This document shows, piece by piece, positions 1 to 11,124 of a stretch of DNA of 64,000 nt. Source of the stretch: Leptospira sp. WS92.C1 (lineage in GTDB: Bacteria > Spirochaetota > Leptospiria > Leptospirales > Leptospiraceae); contig NZ_CP162130.1 in assembly GCF_040833975.1 (NCBI RefSeq), positions 943,501 to 1,007,500 on the forward strand, in the 5' to 3' direction. The notes below the pieces were generated by a model. It saw only the letters and a program-made list of their open reading frames with translations, made no database searches and had not been told where the DNA came from. Made by a program: the position numbers and the translations under genes. Positions within the stretch are counted from its first letter, which is position 1. Each line of letters starts with the position of its first letter.

Positions 1-426
1 ATTCTTTACGATTGGTCCGGAGGTTTTTTAAGAAGAGAAACCAATTGGTATTGGGCCGCATTTAGTTCGATTCTTCCCGATAAAACCTCGATCGGGGCCA
101 ACTTTGCCGCGTTAGTTAACGAGTCGTTCTTTTCGGAAAACGCATATTGGATCGACAATAAAAGACAGAGGGTTCCTCGATTGATTTTCGATTTCTCTCA
201 GAAAGATCCGTACAAATCTTGGAGAATTTACGATGAGGAAGGATTGGTCGAACTTAAGTTTGTGCCCGAAGGAGAGCGAAAGGATAAAATGAATCTAGTC
301 TTTTCCAAATTGTATTTTCGTCAGTTTGTTGGAAAATTTACTGGAAAATTCAAAACGGCGGAAGGAAAGGAAATTGTCTTTCAAGACGTTTATGGATTTA
401 CCGAATTTCATCGGTCGCTTTGGTAA
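1..426 (+). CDS. DUF2804-like protein, C-terminal part (5' end outside window)
   Basis: The frame is open from base 1 to a stop at 424-426, so only the last 141 residues are present. The visible part has the aromatic stretch LYDWSGGFLRRETNWYWA followed by a beta-rich end (YGFTEFHRSLW). This resembles the C-terminal half of DUF2804 proteins, a family of unknown biochemical role with a lipocalin-like or AttH-like beta fold. The GGFLRRETNWYWA stretch is the most family-like part. No function can be inferred beyond membership. The next gene begins 31 bp downstream on the same strand. Confidence 0.6.
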   Translation: MLYDWSGGFLRRETNWYWAAFSSILPDKTSIGANFAALVNESFFSENAYWIDNKRQRVPRLIFDFSQKDPYKSWRIYDEEGLVELKFVPEGERKDKMNLVFSKLYFRQFVGKFTGKFKTAEGKEIVFQDVYGFTEFHRSLW

Positions 427-457
427 AATCGATCAAATTAGAATTTAGAATTCGTTT

Positions 458-682
458 ATGAAAGAATATATCCCGATTTCCTGTGAGCTGTATGATCGTC
501 TGGAAGAGACCGCAATTCGAAAAAGAACGATAATTCTTGAATTGTTTGAAGAAGGAAAGGAAACCCGAAAAAGGGTAAAGACAATCATTCGGGATCTTAT
601 CTCCGTCAATCGAGAGGAATTTGCAGTTCTGGAAAACGGGGAAAAAATTCGTTTGGACCAGATTTTTAAAGTATATTCTTAG
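458..682 (+). CDS. Rho-binding antiterminator-like (ROF family) small protein
   Basis: This 74-residue protein opens with YIPISCELYDRLEETAIRKR and ends in a beta-strand pair around GEKIRLDQIFKVYS. The layout (an initial tyrosine and proline, then CELYDxLE, then a charged loop, then the LDQI strand) matches the ROF/YaeO family. In E. coli the family member binds Rho and lowers Rho-dependent termination. Length is normal for the family. It sits between the DUF2804 gene and the membrane acyltransferase gene on the same strand, without overlap. Family assignment is by motif. Whether this version inhibits Rho in a spirochaete is not known from the sequence. Confidence 0.65.
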   Translation: MKEYIPISCELYDRLEETAIRKRTIILELFEEGKETRKRVKTIIRDLISVNREEFAVLENGEKIRLDQIFKVYS

Positions 683-739
683 AGTTTTTACGTTATTTGT
701 TTTCGTAGAGTTCTATCTATTTACGAGTTTAGAGAACGG

Positions 740-1909
740 TTGGATTTAAATTTGGAAAATCATACAAATCAAAAAGGTAGAATTCTCTCCTTGGATCTTT
801 TTCGAGGAATGACGGTCGCAGGGATGATTCTTGTAAACAACCCGGGATCTTGGTCAGCGATCTATCCCCCCTTAAAACACGCAAAGTGGCACGGGTGTAC
901 ACCCACCGATCTGGTGTTTCCTTTTTTTCTATTCGCAGTGGGAGCGTCCATTCCAATATCATTCTATTCTAAAGTAATTTTAGATAAATGGAAGCTTTGG
1001 TTTCGAATTTTTACAAGAAGTTTGATTTTATTCGGGCTCGGATTGTTTCTCAATTTTTTCGGGGAATGGTCGCTTGGAAACCTGCGTATCCCGGGAGTAT
1101 TGCAGAGAATCGCATTCGTATATTGGATTGTTGCATCTTTTTATATTCTTTTTCCGGGAAAAAAAATTCTCTTTGTATTGATTCCGATTTTAGGAATTCA
1201 TACTTGGCTTCTTTTAAACGTAATTCCTCCCGGAGCGACGGAACTTTCCTTGGAACCCGGAAAAGAAATCGGTGCGTGGTTGGATCGGGAAATTTTCGGA
1301 GAAGCACATCTCTGGAAATTTTCGAAAACCTGGGATCCGGAAGGTTTTTTTAGCAGCATTCCCGCGCTTGCGAGTTCGATTTTTGGTGTGTTTTGCGGTC
1401 TCATCTTGTTCTCAATTTTTACAAAAGAATTCGATTCTAAAAAAGGAATCGGAGGATTGTTTGTGTGTGGTATTTTTTTGGTTGTGTTCGGTCTTATTTG
1501 GGACGGATTTTTGCCCATGAACAAAAGCTTGTGGACCGGAAGTTATGCGCTCTTTACCGCGGGTCTTGCCTTTTGTTGTCTGGGATTTTTTGCGATTTGC
1601 GAAGAACGGGCTCGATCAAAAAACGCAGAGAGTCGGATTTTAGAAACCGTATTTCAACCTTTTCTTGTGTTTGGAAAAAACGCCATCTTGGTTTTTGTAG
1701 GTTCCGGAATTTTGGCGAGATTTTTCAATTTATGGACTCTCAACGGATCCAACGGAAAAACAATCAGTATCAAAACGTTTTTTTATTCTAAATTGATTTT
1801 GGTTTTGAACGCGACCGATGCGTCATTGGCTTATGCGCTGATTCATCTTTTTTTTTGGTGGGGAATCTTGAGTTTTTTAGATCAAAGAAAAATCTATTTT
1901 AAGATCTGA
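740..1909 (+). CDS. Heparan-alpha-glucosaminide N-acetyltransferase-like membrane protein (COG4299 type)
   Basis: The product is a 389-residue polytopic membrane protein. Its N-terminus carries SLDLFRGMTVAGMILVNNPG and then KHAKWHGCTPTDLVFPFFLF, the signature of the HGSNAT/NagX-like acyltransferase family, whose human member acetylates glucosamine with acetyl-CoA across the lysosomal membrane. The conserved histidine and aspartate (WHGCTPTD) are present. The predicted start is TTG at 740; the conserved RGMTVAGM region begins about 20 residues later, so little can be missing. Bacterial members probably modify cell-wall or surface sugars; the substrate here is unknown. It is the last gene before the IS cluster. 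Confidence 0.82.
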   Translation: MDLNLENHTNQKGRILSLDLFRGMTVAGMILVNNPGSWSAIYPPLKHAKWHGCTPTDLVFPFFLFAVGASIPISFYSKVILDKWKLWFRIFTRSLILFGLGLFLNFFGEWSLGNLRIPGVLQRIAFVYWIVASFYILFPGKKILFVLIPILGIHTWLLLNVIPPGATELSLEPGKEIGAWLDREIFGEAHLWKFSKTWDPEGFFSSIPALASSIFGVFCGLILFSIFTKEFDSKKGIGGLFVCGIFLVVFGLIWDGFLPMNKSLWTGSYALFTAGLAFCCLGFFAICEERARSKNAESRILETVFQPFLVFGKNAILVFVGSGILARFFNLWTLNGSNGKTISIKTFFYSKLILVLNATDASLAYALIHLFFWWGILSFLDQRKIYFKI

Positions 1910-2027
1910 GTAAAAGTATCACTCTGAATTTAGGGCGTAGAAGAGAATGGCCGGGTTCCTCGCGTAAAGCGGGCTTTAAAGCAAATTCTTATCAAGATAC
2001 AATTTGATTTGGATCTGCGGAAATTTT

Positions 2028-2035
2028 AAGTTTTT
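2028..2035. repeat. Target-site duplication, left side of IS256 copy A
   Basis: The 8-bp sequence AAGTTTTT lies directly before the left IS end and recurs at 4797-4804 directly after the right end. An 8-bp duplication is normal for IS256-family transposition and fixes the outer limits of the composite insertion. Confidence 0.88.
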
Positions 2036-2086
2036 GATAACGTCCTCAATCTTTCGCACATTTAAGAATCAAAGAGAAGGCTCTCC

Positions 2087-3291
2087 TTGCCGATTGAGTT
2101 TGTAATGAGCAAATTCAAGAAAAAGGAGAACCCCCCAATGAGGGCAGAAGAAGAAAAAGCACACTTGAAAGTAATCCAAGTGGATGAGACCCAGCTCAAG
2201 AAAGACTTGAGCGAACTCGTAAGAGGTTCAGTGGAAGAAACGCTGAACGCTCTCTTAGATGAGGAAGCGGATAAACTCTGCAAAGCCTCGAGGTATGAGA
2301 GAAGCCCGGATCGAGTAGCTACAAGAGCGGGTTCGTATAATAGAAACTTCGAAACAAAAGCGGGAAAAGTAAAGTTAAAAGTTCCCAAACTAAGAACAAT
2401 TCCGTTTGAGTCGGCGATCATCGATCGATACAAGCGACGGGAGAGTTCGGTAGAAGAAGCTCTCATGGAGATGTATCTCGCGGGAGTTTCAGTTCGGAGA
2501 GTCGAGGACATTACCGAAAGCCTCTGGGGAACCAAGGTCTCACCTTCAACGATCAGCAAACTCAACCAAAAAGTTTTTGTTCAAATCGACGAATGGAGAA
2601 TCCGTCCGCTTACTGACGAATATCCTTACGTTTACCTGGACGGACTTTACTTGAAGAAGTCTTGGGGTGGAGAAGTTCGTAACGTAGCGATTCTCGTAGC
2701 CATAGGGGTTAATTCAGAAGGTTACAGAGAAGTTCTTGGTTCGATGGAAGGAGCCAGAGAAGACAAAGAGAGTTGGCAAGCGTTCCTAAAACATCTTAAG
2801 GACCGGGGACTCAGAGGAGTGAACTTAATTATCTCAGACAAATGTTTAGGCTTAGTGGAATCGATTCCTTACTTCTTTCCAGAATCGAAATGGCAGAGGT
2901 GTATCGTTCATTTCTACAGGAATGTATTTGGAAAGGCTCCAAGAAGTTCCTTTAAAGTGATTTCACAAATGTTGAAAGCGATTCATTCTCAGGAAAACAA
3001 AGAAGAAGCTTTGAAGAAAGCCAGCTCCGTGACTGAACGCTTGACTGAAATGAAATTGAAGGAAGCAGCTAAAGTCATCTCCGATGGAATCGAAGAAACT
3101 CTCTCTTATATGGATTTTCCTTCCGAGCATTGGAGAAAGATCCGAACCAACAATCCATTAGAAAGAATCATCAAAGAGATCAAGAGAAGAACAAAGGTCG
3201 TAGGAGCCTTTCCTGATGGGAAGTCCGCTCTCATGTTAGCCACTGCTCGCCTCAGGCATGTTGCATCAACTAAGTGGGGAACAAAAAAGTA

Positions 3292-3292
<1 letters not shown>
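2087..3292 (+). CDS. IS256-family (mutator type) transposase, copy A, C-terminus truncated
   Basis: This DDE transposase moves its own IS. The acidic residues sit in YPYVYLDGLYLKK (first D), GVNLIISDKCLGL (second D) and NNPLERIIKEIKRR (E). The protein is nearly identical to copy B (25172-26428), differing at only a few residues, but it stops after TKWGTKK. It therefore lacks the last 17 residues of copy B because another IS entered the codons there. The catalytic region is complete, so activity cannot be excluded. A good ribosome site (AAGGAG) lies before an internal ATG at 2138, so translation may start there instead of the TTG at 2087. Confidence 0.85.
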
Positions 3293-4741
<1,449 letters not shown>

Positions 4742-4796
4742 ACTGAGGTGAGCTCTTCTCAAGTTCTCATTTGTGCGAAACTTTACGGACACTATC

Positions 4797-4804
4797 AAGT
4801 TTTT
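4797..4804. repeat. Target-site duplication, right side of IS256 copy A
   Basis: AAGTTTTT repeats the octamer at 2028-2035. It shows that the whole 2036-4796 block occupies one original insertion site. Confidence 0.88.
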
Positions 4805-4893
4805 GTAATTTATAAGGGGAATCGATTCCCCGGTAGATGGCAAAAAAATCGCCGAAGGAATCTGAAATCGAATACGTGACGATTTTTTTAGGA

Positions 4894-5820
4894 TTAGATG
4901 ACCAATTCCAGATCGTTGAAGATCGGAGATTTTACTTCTTCTAAAAGTTTTTTCATCGCCAAGTCATGAAGATTGCTCAACTCCGTTCCGAGTTTGGTTT
5001 CTAAAGCGGTTTGAGAAAGGAGACTGGAACAGTTGACGACCACCATTTTTAAATCCTCGGCGGCCTTGATCTTAGAAGAAAGCAGAAGTTGCTGAATGAT
5101 CGTATATTCTTTTTTTCTAAAGTGAATTCTTAAAAGAAACGAAACCGAATATAGTTCCGCCATCAAATCCCATTTTGTTTTCGTCTTGGATTTGGAATCC
5201 TCTGAATTTGTTTCTTCCTGAATTTCGGAGGTATCCGGATCGTAAATCATAGAAATGGGGACCGGTTTTGCGGAATTGTAATTGCGATCCGGGTTGAATG
5301 AAAGAGGAACTTCGGAATCACGAATCATTTCTTTAAGAGTTGCGATCCGTTTGGATTCTTCGTATTGTTTCTGATTTGCTTTCATCATCTTTTTGATATC
5401 TTCTAAAAGAACACAAAAGGAAAAAAGTTCCAAAACGGTCTGGTTTTGAATTCTTGTAATTTCATCCAAAACTTTTCCGAGAATCTGCTGATAACCGAGG
5501 GATTTGCTATAAATCGCGTTGTACTGAAGTTCCAGATCTTTTTGGAACTTTGCAAAAAGTCTATCAGTGATATAGGAATCCGCGATCACATACGCGTCCA
5601 AACCGGGAACGGAGAAGTTCGGATTTTGTTTTTTAAGATTCAAAATGAAAATACAATTCGAATCTTTTAGAAAGTTCAGGATTTTGGTGAATTTCTTTTC
5701 CGAAAGATTTAAGGTAGAGCGGAAATGATAGAACAAATCCGTGTTTGTCGGCAACTGAAAGTTCTCGTTCTCTTTTTTGATCTTATCAAAGATAATCTGA
5801 GCTAAAGTAATGTCTTCCAT
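4894..5820 (-). CDS. Conserved-looking hypothetical protein
   Basis: I do not recognise this 308-residue protein. It has no signal peptide or membrane segment. The first ~80 residues (QLPTNTDLFYHFRSTLNLSEKKFTKILNFL, given here in part) look like a small helical winged-helix-type region. The middle is charged and low in structure (PDTSEIQEETNSEDSKSKTK), and the C-terminal third is helical. It is a stand-alone minus-strand gene between the IS block and the thiolase gene. It is probably cytoplasmic; the function is unknown. Confidence 0.6.
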   Translation of the reverse strand: MEDITLAQIIFDKIKKENENFQLPTNTDLFYHFRSTLNLSEKKFTKILNFLKDSNCIFILNLKKQNPNFSVPGLDAYVIADSYITDRLFAKFQKDLELQYNAIYSKSLGYQQILGKVLDEITRIQNQTVLELFSFCVLLEDIKKMMKANQKQYEESKRIATLKEMIRDSEVPLSFNPDRNYNSAKPVPISMIYDPDTSEIQEETNSEDSKSKTKTKWDLMAELYSVSFLLRIHFRKKEYTIIQQLLLSSKIKAAEDLKMVVVNCSSLLSQTALETKLGTELSNLHDLAMKKLLEEVKSPIFNDLELVI

Positions 5821-5979
5821 CTTATAGTTCCGTAGTTCAAAAGAAAAAATTTTTGTGCGCGCCGTCTTTGCTTCTCAATGAATAACCGGCGAGGATATAA
5901 TTTTTTGACTTATTTTAAGAAAAAAAGAAAATAGGAACAAATGTTAAAAGATAAGGAATGAAATAGGGGATAATCGGAA

Positions 5980-6006
5980 ACACCGGGCCGGAAATCGACC
6001 CGGTGT
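5980..6006. terminator. Hairpin downstream of the thiolase gene
   Basis: ACACCGGG (5980-5987) pairs perfectly with CCCGGTGT (5999-6006) around an 11-nt loop, 8 bp past the thiolase stop codon. The minus-strand side is followed only by TTT, so it is a weak intrinsic terminator or an mRNA-stabilising hairpin. Confidence 0.5.
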
Positions 6007-6013
6007 CAAAAAA

Positions 6014-7225
6014 TTAAATTCTTTCGATGATCGTAGCGATACCCATACCACCACCGATACAAAGGGTCATTAATGCATAACGTTGTTGTCTTCTTTCCAG
6101 TTCGTCTAACGCAGTTCCGAGGAGAATTGCGCCCGTTGCTCCAAGAGGATGACCTAAAGCGATCGCGCCGCCGTTTACGTTGATTTTTTCGGAAGGGATT
6201 CCGAGTGATTTTTGTGTATAAAGAACAACGGACGCAAACGCTTCGTTGATTTCCCAAATATCGATATCCTCCGGTTTTAAACCCGCCATCGCAAGGGCCT
6301 TTTTAGAAGCGGAAACCGGACCGGTTAACATGATCGTCGGATCCTCTCCGGTAGAAGCCATTGCAACGATCCGAGCGCGCGGTTTTAGGCCGTATTTCTT
6401 GATTCCCTCGTCGGAAGCGAGGAGAACCGAAGCGGCTCCGTCGACGATACCGGAGGAGTTTCCAAGAGTGTGGATATGATTGATTTTTTGGATTTCGGGA
6501 TAAGACTTAAGAGCGATTGCGTCTAACTCTTTCTCGCCGATTGTTTTAAAAACGGGACCGAGATCGGAAAGCCACTCGAATGTGGATTCGATTCTCGGGT
6601 TTTCATCCGAATCGACGATCGTTCCGTCTTCCGTCTTTACGGGAATGATGGACTTTTTGAAATAACCTGCTTTGATCGCTTTTTCGGCTTTGATCTGAGA
6701 GGATTCCGCAAAACGATCCGCTTCTTCACGAGAAATTCCGAACTTAGTGGCGATGAGATCCGCGGAGATTCCTTGAGGAACGAGATTGTAGTGTTTTTGA
6801 ATCTTCGGATTTCCGATATTAAAATCTCTACCGTTCATATCGGCTCCCATTTTTACGCGGGACATGGATTCAACACCTCCACCGAGAGCGATTTGCATGG
6901 AACCGGATTGAACGTGATTGGCTGCGTTGTTTACGGCTTGAAGACCGGAACCGCAAAAACGATTGACTGTATAACCGGGAACCGAGTTTGGCCAAAGTGC
7001 GGCCATGACCGCATAACGTGCGATACAAGCGGCCTGATCGTCCACTTGCGAAACGCATCCCATCACAACTTCTTCAACGATCTCCGGTTTGATGCCGTTT
7101 CTTTCCTGGATGGCGGTTAAGGTGGCTGCGGAAAGTTCTTGAGGGTGAATGGACGCAAGGGTTCCTCTTTTTTTACCTTTTCCACGCGGGGTGCGAACTG
7201 CATCGATAACATAGGCGTTTGACAT
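6014..7225 (-). CDS. Acetyl-CoA C-acyltransferase (thiolase)
   Basis: This 403-residue enzyme cleaves 3-ketoacyl-CoA with CoA, or runs the reverse condensation. The nucleophile is Cys91 in NRFCGSG. The catalytic histidine is near residue 359 in [15 protein letters not shown] and the second cysteine near 389 in [14 protein letters not shown] is also present, so all thiolase motifs are intact. Leptospira live on long-chain fatty acids as carbon source, so a beta-oxidation role (FadA-like) is likely, but acetoacetyl-CoA thiolase activity is possible. The ATG start at 7225 has an ACGAGGT ribosome site. The gene is alone on its strand. Confidence 0.93.
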   Translation of the reverse strand: MSNAYVIDAVRTPRGKGKKRGTLASIHPQELSAATLTAIQERNGIKPEIVEEVVMGCVSQVDDQAACIARYAVMAALWPNSVPGYTVNRFCGSGLQAVNNAANHVQSGSMQIALGGGVESMSRVKMGADMNGRDFNIGNPKIQKHYNLVPQGISADLIATKFGISREEADRFAESSQIKAEKAIKAGYFKKSIIPVKTEDGTIVDSDENPRIESTFEWLSDLGPVFKTIGEKELDAIALKSYPEIQKINHIHTLGNSSGIVDGAASVLLASDEGIKKYGLKPRARIVAMASTGEDPTIMLTGPVSASKKALAMAGLKPEDIDIWEINEAFASVVLYTQKSLGIPSEKINVNGGAIALGHPLGATGAILLGTALDELERRQQRYALMTLCIGGGMGIATIIERI

Positions 7226-8291
7226 TTTTATACCTCGTTGTAAATCCTTCTCTCTGAGAATGAATTGAACAACTGTTTAGTGATTTGGGTGTTCTGGTTT
7301 CCATTTTGGGAGCGCGGGGGAGTTTGCAATTCTTTTTGTGGGAACTCCTTTTCGCAGAACGGTTTGGGCCGCACCCTCCGGGAGAAGTTCGTAAGTGAAC
7401 GCGATTCGTTTGACAGCGGAGGGTCGGGCTGCTCCGGGCTCGCGGAGTCCCGCTCGGTCCTTGAGTTGTGATTTTTCCGGGATATCCAGTAGCTCGTGGT
7501 CCTGCCATCCGTCCGGGGCGAAGAAAAGTCACTGAGTTTTTGTTATGCGGCCGAGGGACAACTCAAGGACCAGGCCCTCCGTATCCCTGCGGCGGGTTTC
7601 GTTGTAAAAGGAAATTTGTGGGAACTCTTACAACGGTAGAATGGTCTTTTCGGACGTAAAAGTTTGGGATCAAACAAAAAAGGTGGGGTGTTCAAGAAGT
7701 CGCGATCTTTCAGAATACAAATGGAAATTTGGAATGATCCATTCGAGTCATTTTCAATCATTCCGGTTGGATGCGAATTCAATGGAATCTTGTATATGCG
7801 AACGGTTCTATTTTTCAGTCTGTTTGAATATTTGGACAAAGTTTTGTAAATTTTCCAGGGAAGTTTCAGAGCCAGCGAGGTTTACGCTGTATTCGAAATA
7901 TGTTTGATTCCTATTTTTATATAATAAACTTATCAAATTATTTTTAATATAAAAAATAACAATGGAATCATTCAAGATAGGAGAAAATAGATATCTAATT
8001 GTAAAAAATCAAAAAAGTAAAAGAGATGATAAAATCAGGAAATAAACTAAATTCATAATATGAAAAAAGTTTATAACGATATAAAACTTATTTGAGCTGG
8101 CTTTATATAATGAATAGTAAATGTTTCTTAAAGAATTCCAAGGATTGGATAGTCCATTAGGAAAAACCATTTTAAGGTAAGAAATAGATCTGAATCTACA
8201 CAAATCTAATTTCTGTTCAAAATCTTTTCTTCAAAACTACAATAAGATCGAGGAGGATCCTATTGTAGTTTGAGTTATCTTCCGTTTGGGA
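7226..8291. other. Long non-coding stretch with GC-rich repeat sequences
   Basis: No convincing gene is seen in these ~1,070 bp. The first half (7290-7640) is GC-richer than its surroundings. It holds a 28-bp block (7433-7460) found inverted at 19771-19798, and a 14-bp inverted repeat (GGTCCTTGAGTTGT at 7456-7469 with ACAACTCAAGGACC at 7558-7571). It also holds two GTGGGAACTC motifs of the dispersed kind seen elsewhere here. The second half (7900-8280) is very AT-rich and looks empty. Short open frames across it lack starts, ribosome sites or protein character. Confidence 0.6.
7433..7460 (-). repeat. 28-bp GC-rich dispersed repeat, copy 1
   Basis: Read on the minus strand this starts GGACCGAGCGGGACTCCGCG and ends AGCCCGGA. 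It is identical over 28 bp to 19771-19798 on the plus strand. It lies in non-coding DNA. Confidence 0.8.
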
Positions 8292-9745
8292 TTAATATCT
8301 GGAAATTTTCACTCTAGCAGATTCGGTATCACCCTGTAAAACTTCGATTCGAATGTCACCGTAGTGGAAAGGTTGCGTGGTTCCACTGTTTGTTGGGATT
8401 GTTCCCATAAGAATTGTTTCCATCGCATTGCTTAGATTGCCGGAACCTGAAAACGAACCTTGAGTAGGAATCAATCGAATCTGTACCCCTTGCACCGGCG
8501 GCCAAGAAGATCTTGGATCGGCATTGAATCCTCGGAGAGTCCGATACTCTAAAGATAGAACGGAACCTTTGAGTGTGCTTGTATTGGTTCTACCAATCGG
8601 AACCAAAATTTGTTTGAGTCCGGAGGTTCTTGTTTCCACGGCTTCTAACGTCAGCGTAGAATGGCTCGGATAGTTTTGATACGAGACAGTTGCGGTTTGT
8701 TCGGGTCTCAAAAATCCTTTGATCATCTTTAAATACGCTGGAATATGGTAAGTATTTACATCTCCAGCCCCTAATACACTGTAGAAATCAAGGTAATCAT
8801 AGAGTGTATTCCCACAGCCAAACATCGGATCGTCTGGATTTGCACCAACTTTTGCAAAAGGTCTGTTGTTAACGTAGCTGATCGGAATACTGAGGGTTTC
8901 CGGCATCCCAGGACAATGCCAGCCTCCTCCCGAATGTACCGTTAGTCCGCCAACTAAGTGCATTACCTCATGGATGCTAATTCTTCGAAGACGACTCAAA
9001 TTATCCACAAGAGTTACATGGGATCTGTTTCTGTTAGCCGTTGAAGAATACATTTGGCTGGTAAAAATGAGGAAATTGTCATAATCCGATTCATTCAATC
9101 CGGACGATGCAATCGCATGATTGAAAATTTTGTCAAGATCGCAATTGGATCCAGAGTCTTCAAGATCACCGCCGCTATTCACGTTTTGACAATAACCGAT
9201 GGATCCGTTTTTTCGAAGTGGTTCCGGCAATCGAATGGCTTCCGGAGAAATATAGACTGGATCTAAAATATAGGTCCCGTAGAAACTTCATCTAAGTATT
9301 GAACTATTCCGGATGAGTTAAACTCACCACCCACTCCTGTTATCATTTGTGCAATATCAGTAGGATTGATAGGTGTAGCAGATGCATCGTTTGGCTCTAC
9401 AATGAGAGTCGCAAAACGGATACGTTTAGGAGTTGTCTGATAACCGCAATCACTTGGGTTCTGGTATGTAACGGTTTTGCTCGGTGATACGTTGCCAGCA
9501 TGATCCACCGCTTCAACACGATACGTGTATGTTTTCCCAGGCAATTCTATACGATCTTTATCTAGGGCAGCCTCAATCCCACCATTAGGAATCGTAAGTC
9601 GAAACGGACCGACTTCATTTTTGGTTTCGTAAAAAAAAGAGTAAAATGGATCGTTCAGAAATTGAAAATCGGTTTGTTGACGATTGCGGTTGTATTTCTG
9701 AGCTCGACTTGTGAAGGAAATGTGAACTCGGGAAAATCCAATGAT
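8292..9745 (-). pseudogene. Secreted metzincin-like metallopeptidase (M11-like), frameshifted
   Basis: Two open segments, 8292-9230 and about 9263-9745, belong to one gene. The upstream segment reads as a fibronectin III-like domain (KTYTYRVEAVDHAGNVSPS) and runs to VQYLDEVSTG. The downstream frame continues TYILDPVYISPEAIRLPEPL across a one-base deletion near 9275 in a G run. The peptidase part has HEVMHLVGGLTVH, a zinc motif of the HExxHxxG type. It then has DYLDFYSVLGAG...HIPAYLKMIKGFL, like the Met-turn region of M11 gametolysin-type peptidases but with a serine-valine in place of the usual methionine. The 5' end beyond ~9745 is unclear and may hold another disruption. It would be a secreted protease if intact; the frameshift could also be a sequencing error. 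Confidence 0.6.
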
Positions 9746-9940
9746 TCTTTTGCGGAAGTAAATACTTTACTGGCATTATCTGGAAATAATTTGAGCCAGT
9801 AGGGGTTGCCTCAGGGAACTTTGTCGTTTCTTTTTCAATGAGGAGTCCGCTTTATTTGCCGATATCGTTTGTTCCGTTCTGCAGTCTTTTCGCGGATATC
9901 ATATTAGAGAAGTGAGGGACAGATCATTTTCACGCGAATA

Positions 9941-10930
9941 CTACGTATCGGAAAAAATCTCATCTAAAACGTGAAAATACCAACACGATCCCTTCCAATT
10001 TTCTAAAAAGCCGTTGTGACCGCCGAAGTCTTGAATGAAAATTCGAACATTTCGATTCGGATGCAAAGAGAGAAAACTTTCTCCTCGAATGATCGGATCG
10101 TCCTTTGCCGTCACAATCGTAGTGGGAATTAAGATCTGCGAAAGTTCTTTTTCACCCAGAGTATACGTTCCGAAGTAATGATCGATATCGTTGAATTCGT
10201 CCGTCGAGTCGATAAATTTTTCGGTCATCTTCATTACCGATTTTTCTTTCAAAATTGTATCGTAAGGCGCCGAGGTCGGGAAGTGTTTTTGTTTTTTCCC
10301 GATCGATTGTTTCCACTTTTTAAGAAAATATTTTCCTATGATCCATTTTTTATCCATTAGAATCGTCGCGTCCTTAGGATGAATCGCAGGAGAAATTGCG
10401 ATACAGTGTTTGAGTTGGGATAATTTTCGATCGCTTTGAGAGTGGAGTCTTGCAACTCGAAGAGCGAAATTTCCTCCCAAGGAAAAACCGATCGTATAGA
10501 CCGGAACTTTTTTTTCCGCAAGTTGAGTCGCCTTGCGAATCGCTTCATAAGTTTCTTCGATTAAACTTCCGTTGAACGGTTCCGGATTCATATGATGTGT
10601 ATCTCCGTGATCCCTATAGTTTAAACGAAAAATATCGTATCCTTTTTGATAAAAGTAATTCGAAGTTCTCAGAATATAAGTCGAGTTCATGCTTCCTTCC
10701 CAACCGTGGAGAAAAATCAAAAAACCTTTGGCTTTTTTCCCTTTTTGTCTACTCAGAGAACCTGCAAGTTTTACGTCTTTACCGGCGTCTAAAATCATAC
10801 TTTCGGAATGATCTAAAAAAGACATTTCTTCGGGCAAATTCCAAGCCAGCGAAGCCAATGCGGTCTGGATCAACGAAAACTTTAAAATACCTTGAGGATG
10901 AAACGCCGGGGTTTGGAGACTACGAAGCAT
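9941..10930 (-). CDS. Alpha/beta hydrolase, YheT family
   Basis: This 329-residue hydrolase has the oxyanion turn HGWEGS, a nucleophile elbow GFSLGGN (Ser), an acid residue in TAKDDPII and a C-terminal catalytic His in FGGHNGF. The layout and the YRDHGDTHHM segment match the YheT/COG0429 group of predicted esterases. The substrate is unknown; an ester or short lipid is likely. The start is ATG at 10930. The gene is alone on the minus strand, with opposing genes on the right. Confidence 0.88.
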   Translation of the reverse strand: MLRSLQTPAFHPQGILKFSLIQTALASLAWNLPEEMSFLDHSESMILDAGKDVKLAGSLSRQKGKKAKGFLIFLHGWEGSMNSTYILRTSNYFYQKGYDIFRLNYRDHGDTHHMNPEPFNGSLIEETYEAIRKATQLAEKKVPVYTIGFSLGGNFALRVARLHSQSDRKLSQLKHCIAISPAIHPKDATILMDKKWIIGKYFLKKWKQSIGKKQKHFPTSAPYDTILKEKSVMKMTEKFIDSTDEFNDIDHYFGTYTLGEKELSQILIPTTIVTAKDDPIIRGESFLSLHPNRNVRIFIQDFGGHNGFLENWKGSCWYFHVLDEIFSDT

Positions 10931-11124
10931 AGATTCATTTAGCGAAATTAAATTTGGACGAAAAGCCTTTTTAACCGCTCAAGGTGTGAATTTTCTCAAA
11001 GTTAGCTGAAATTATAACTTAGGATGGGATCCGGAGATTCTTTGTGAAAAACACTGGTATTCATAGCTGTTTTTAAAAATGTTATAGGTTTGTATTATTT
11101 TTTGAAGTAGGAGTTTCTTTTAAA

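Noticed and set aside
7265..7659. Plus-strand frames in the GC-rich intergenic part (e.g. 7468-7659)
   Set aside because: They are made of repeat sequence shared with 19.7 kb, lack ribosome sites, and overlap frames on the other strand that look equally good.
9662..9802. Plus-strand frame with a lipoprotein-like start (LLTIAVVFLSSTCEGN) and stop
   Set aside because: It overlaps the fibronectin III-like part of the minus-strand peptidase, which reads coherently over the same bases. It has only a TTG start and no ribosome site.
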